Shown here in pieces: positions 6,555 to 7,086 of a DNA stretch of 7,086 nt (the first letter of the stretch is position 1; each line of letters opens with the position of its first letter). This DNA comes from Caldifarciminota bacterium (lineage in GTDB: Bacteria; Hydrothermota; Hydrothermia; B15-G9; WFZT01), in contig JALSOY010000244.1 in assembly GCA_026986235.1 (NCBI GenBank), positions 1-7,086 of the forward strand, in the 5' to 3' direction. Both the position numbers and the translations under genes were made by a program. The notes beneath the pieces are model-generated. The model searched no databases and had not been told where the DNA came from. It was given only the letters and a program-made list of their open reading frames with translations.

Positions 6555-7086
6555 CTATAATAAAAATGTCTTGATGAGTATAGCAATAATGCCAACCAGC
6601 ACGGGGATGTTAAAACTGAAGATGATTTTCGCAAGTAGGTCAAATTTTTTATCCGCATAATGCATCAATTCCTCAAATCTCCTGTCCATGGCCTCAAACT
6701 GCCTCTCTGAGTAACGAAGCGTCTCATCGAATCTCTTGTTCATATCCTCAAACCTTCTATTAATGGCTTCAAACTGCCTCTCGGAATATCTAAGGGATTC
6801 CTCAAACCTCTTATCAACACTTTCAAATCTCTTGTCTGTGGTCTTAAAATATTCGTGAATGAGATTGATGGTCTCATCGAACCTCCTGTTCATATCCTCG
6901 AATCTCTTATCAACACTGCCAAATCTCTTGTCCGTCATGTTAAAATATTCGTGAATGAGATTGATGGTCTCATCGAACCTCCTGTTCATATCCTCGAATC
7001 TCTTATCAACACTTTCAAATCTCTTGTCTGTGGTCTTAAAATATTCGTGAATGAGATTGATGGTTTCATCGAATCTCTTGTTCATA
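6555..7086 (-). CDS. Coiled-coil tandem-repeat protein with C-terminal membrane anchor, partial (5' end beyond window)
   Basis: I do not recognise a named family. The visible 176 residues are almost wholly heptad-like helix built from KRFE/RRFD units. Three 32-residue repeats come first (each beginning MNKRFDE or MNRRFDE and containing TINLIHEYF), then two 25-residue repeats with LRYSERQFEA, then KKFDLLAK and a hydrophobic segment at about 152-174 (FNIPVLVGIIAILIKTFLL) ending the protein. The unit length of 32 equals three heptads plus one hendecad, so the coil may change handedness. The first in-frame ATG in the window (7085) lies inside a repeat, and the base before it fits the preceding repeat, so the real start lies further right. 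The layout is a long coiled coil tethered by a C-terminal tail anchor, reminiscent of Bdr-like or DUF1640-type proteins in shape only. Partners and function are unknown. Confidence 0.8.
   Translation of the reverse strand, partial: MNKRFDETINLIHEYFKTTDKRFESVDKRFEDMNRRFDETINLIHEYFNMTDKRFGSVDKRFEDMNRRFDETINLIHEYFKTTDKRFESVDKRFEESLRYSERQFEAINRRFEDMNKRFDETLRYSERQFEAMDRRFEELMHYADKKFDLLAKIIFSFNIPVLVGIIAILIKTFLL
6648..6797 (-). repeat. Two diverged 75-bp in-frame repeats (LRYSERQFEA units)
   Basis: Two 25-codon units encode LRYSERQFEAINRRFED and LRYSERQFEAMDRRFEE. The DNA offset is exactly 75 bases (for example ggcctcaaact at 6690 and ggcttcaaact at 6765). They differ at many silent positions, so this duplication looks older than the neighbouring 96-bp one. 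Confidence 0.7.
6798..7086 (-). repeat. 96-bp in-frame tandem repeat, three copies to window edge
   Basis: The unit recurs at exactly 96 bases (attcgtgaat at 6851, 6947 and 7043). Blocks 6811-6906 and 6907-7002 differ at 6 of 96 positions, all in the first 30 bases; the remaining 66 bases are identical, silent sites included. The 84 bases visible of the third block differ from the first at 3 positions. Each unit is 32 codons, so copy number can change without a frameshift. Confidence 0.9.

Noticed and set aside
6798..7086. Regular 96-bp repeats as a CRISPR-like array
   Set aside because: The repeats are contiguous, have no unique spacers, and keep one reading frame encoding a coiled coil.

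Overview
The window carries seven protein-coding genes, all read from the minus strand and tightly packed, with no RNA genes, CRISPR arrays or insertion sequences visible. In transcription order (right to left) they are: a membrane-anchored coiled-coil repeat protein (cut by the right edge), a long glutamate-mutase-L-type ASKHA protein (glmL family), an HspR-type MerR regulator, a short sigma-70 factor of the RpoD/SigA class, thiamine-monophosphate kinase (thiL), a secreted beta-rich protein with a type IX secretion (T9SS) sorting domain, and a lipoprotein with Ig/FN3-like modules (cut by the left edge).

The likely source is a bacterium of the FCB group or a related candidate phylum such as WOR-3/Stahlbacteria, Hydrothermae, Calditrichota or Cloacimonadota. 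This is inferred from the T9SS-type C-terminal domain, the short principal-type sigma factor lacking region 1.1 (as in Bacteroidota) and the paired 'DPDG' lipoprotein. The abundance of Glu/Lys/Arg and of AGG/AGA arginine codons would suit a thermophile, but this is only suggestive. The lineage cannot be fixed from the window alone.

Two transcription units are well supported and a third is plausible. (1) hspR, the sigma factor and thiL overlap one another (14 bp, then a 4-bp ATGA) behind a promoter with a perfect TTGACA -35 box, so a heat-shock-type regulator, a sigma factor and a thiamine cofactor kinase appear to be co-expressed. (2) The T9SS-domain protein and the lipoprotein overlap by ATGA and sit behind their own TTGACC-N17-CATAAT promoter, consistent with a cell-surface or secreted pair. 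(3) The glmL-type gene has its own candidate promoter and a strong ribosome binding site. No cobalamin-dependent mutase lies beside it here.

The largest non-coding gaps are about 116, 92 and 85 bases. Each holds a promoter candidate and none shows a convincing intrinsic terminator. The most distinctive DNA-level structure is a 96-bp in-frame tandem repeat at the right edge, inside the coiled-coil gene. I see no clear new defence or mobile system. The most notable items are the hspR-sigma-thiL operon, the long glmL with no mutase beside it, and the repeat protein.
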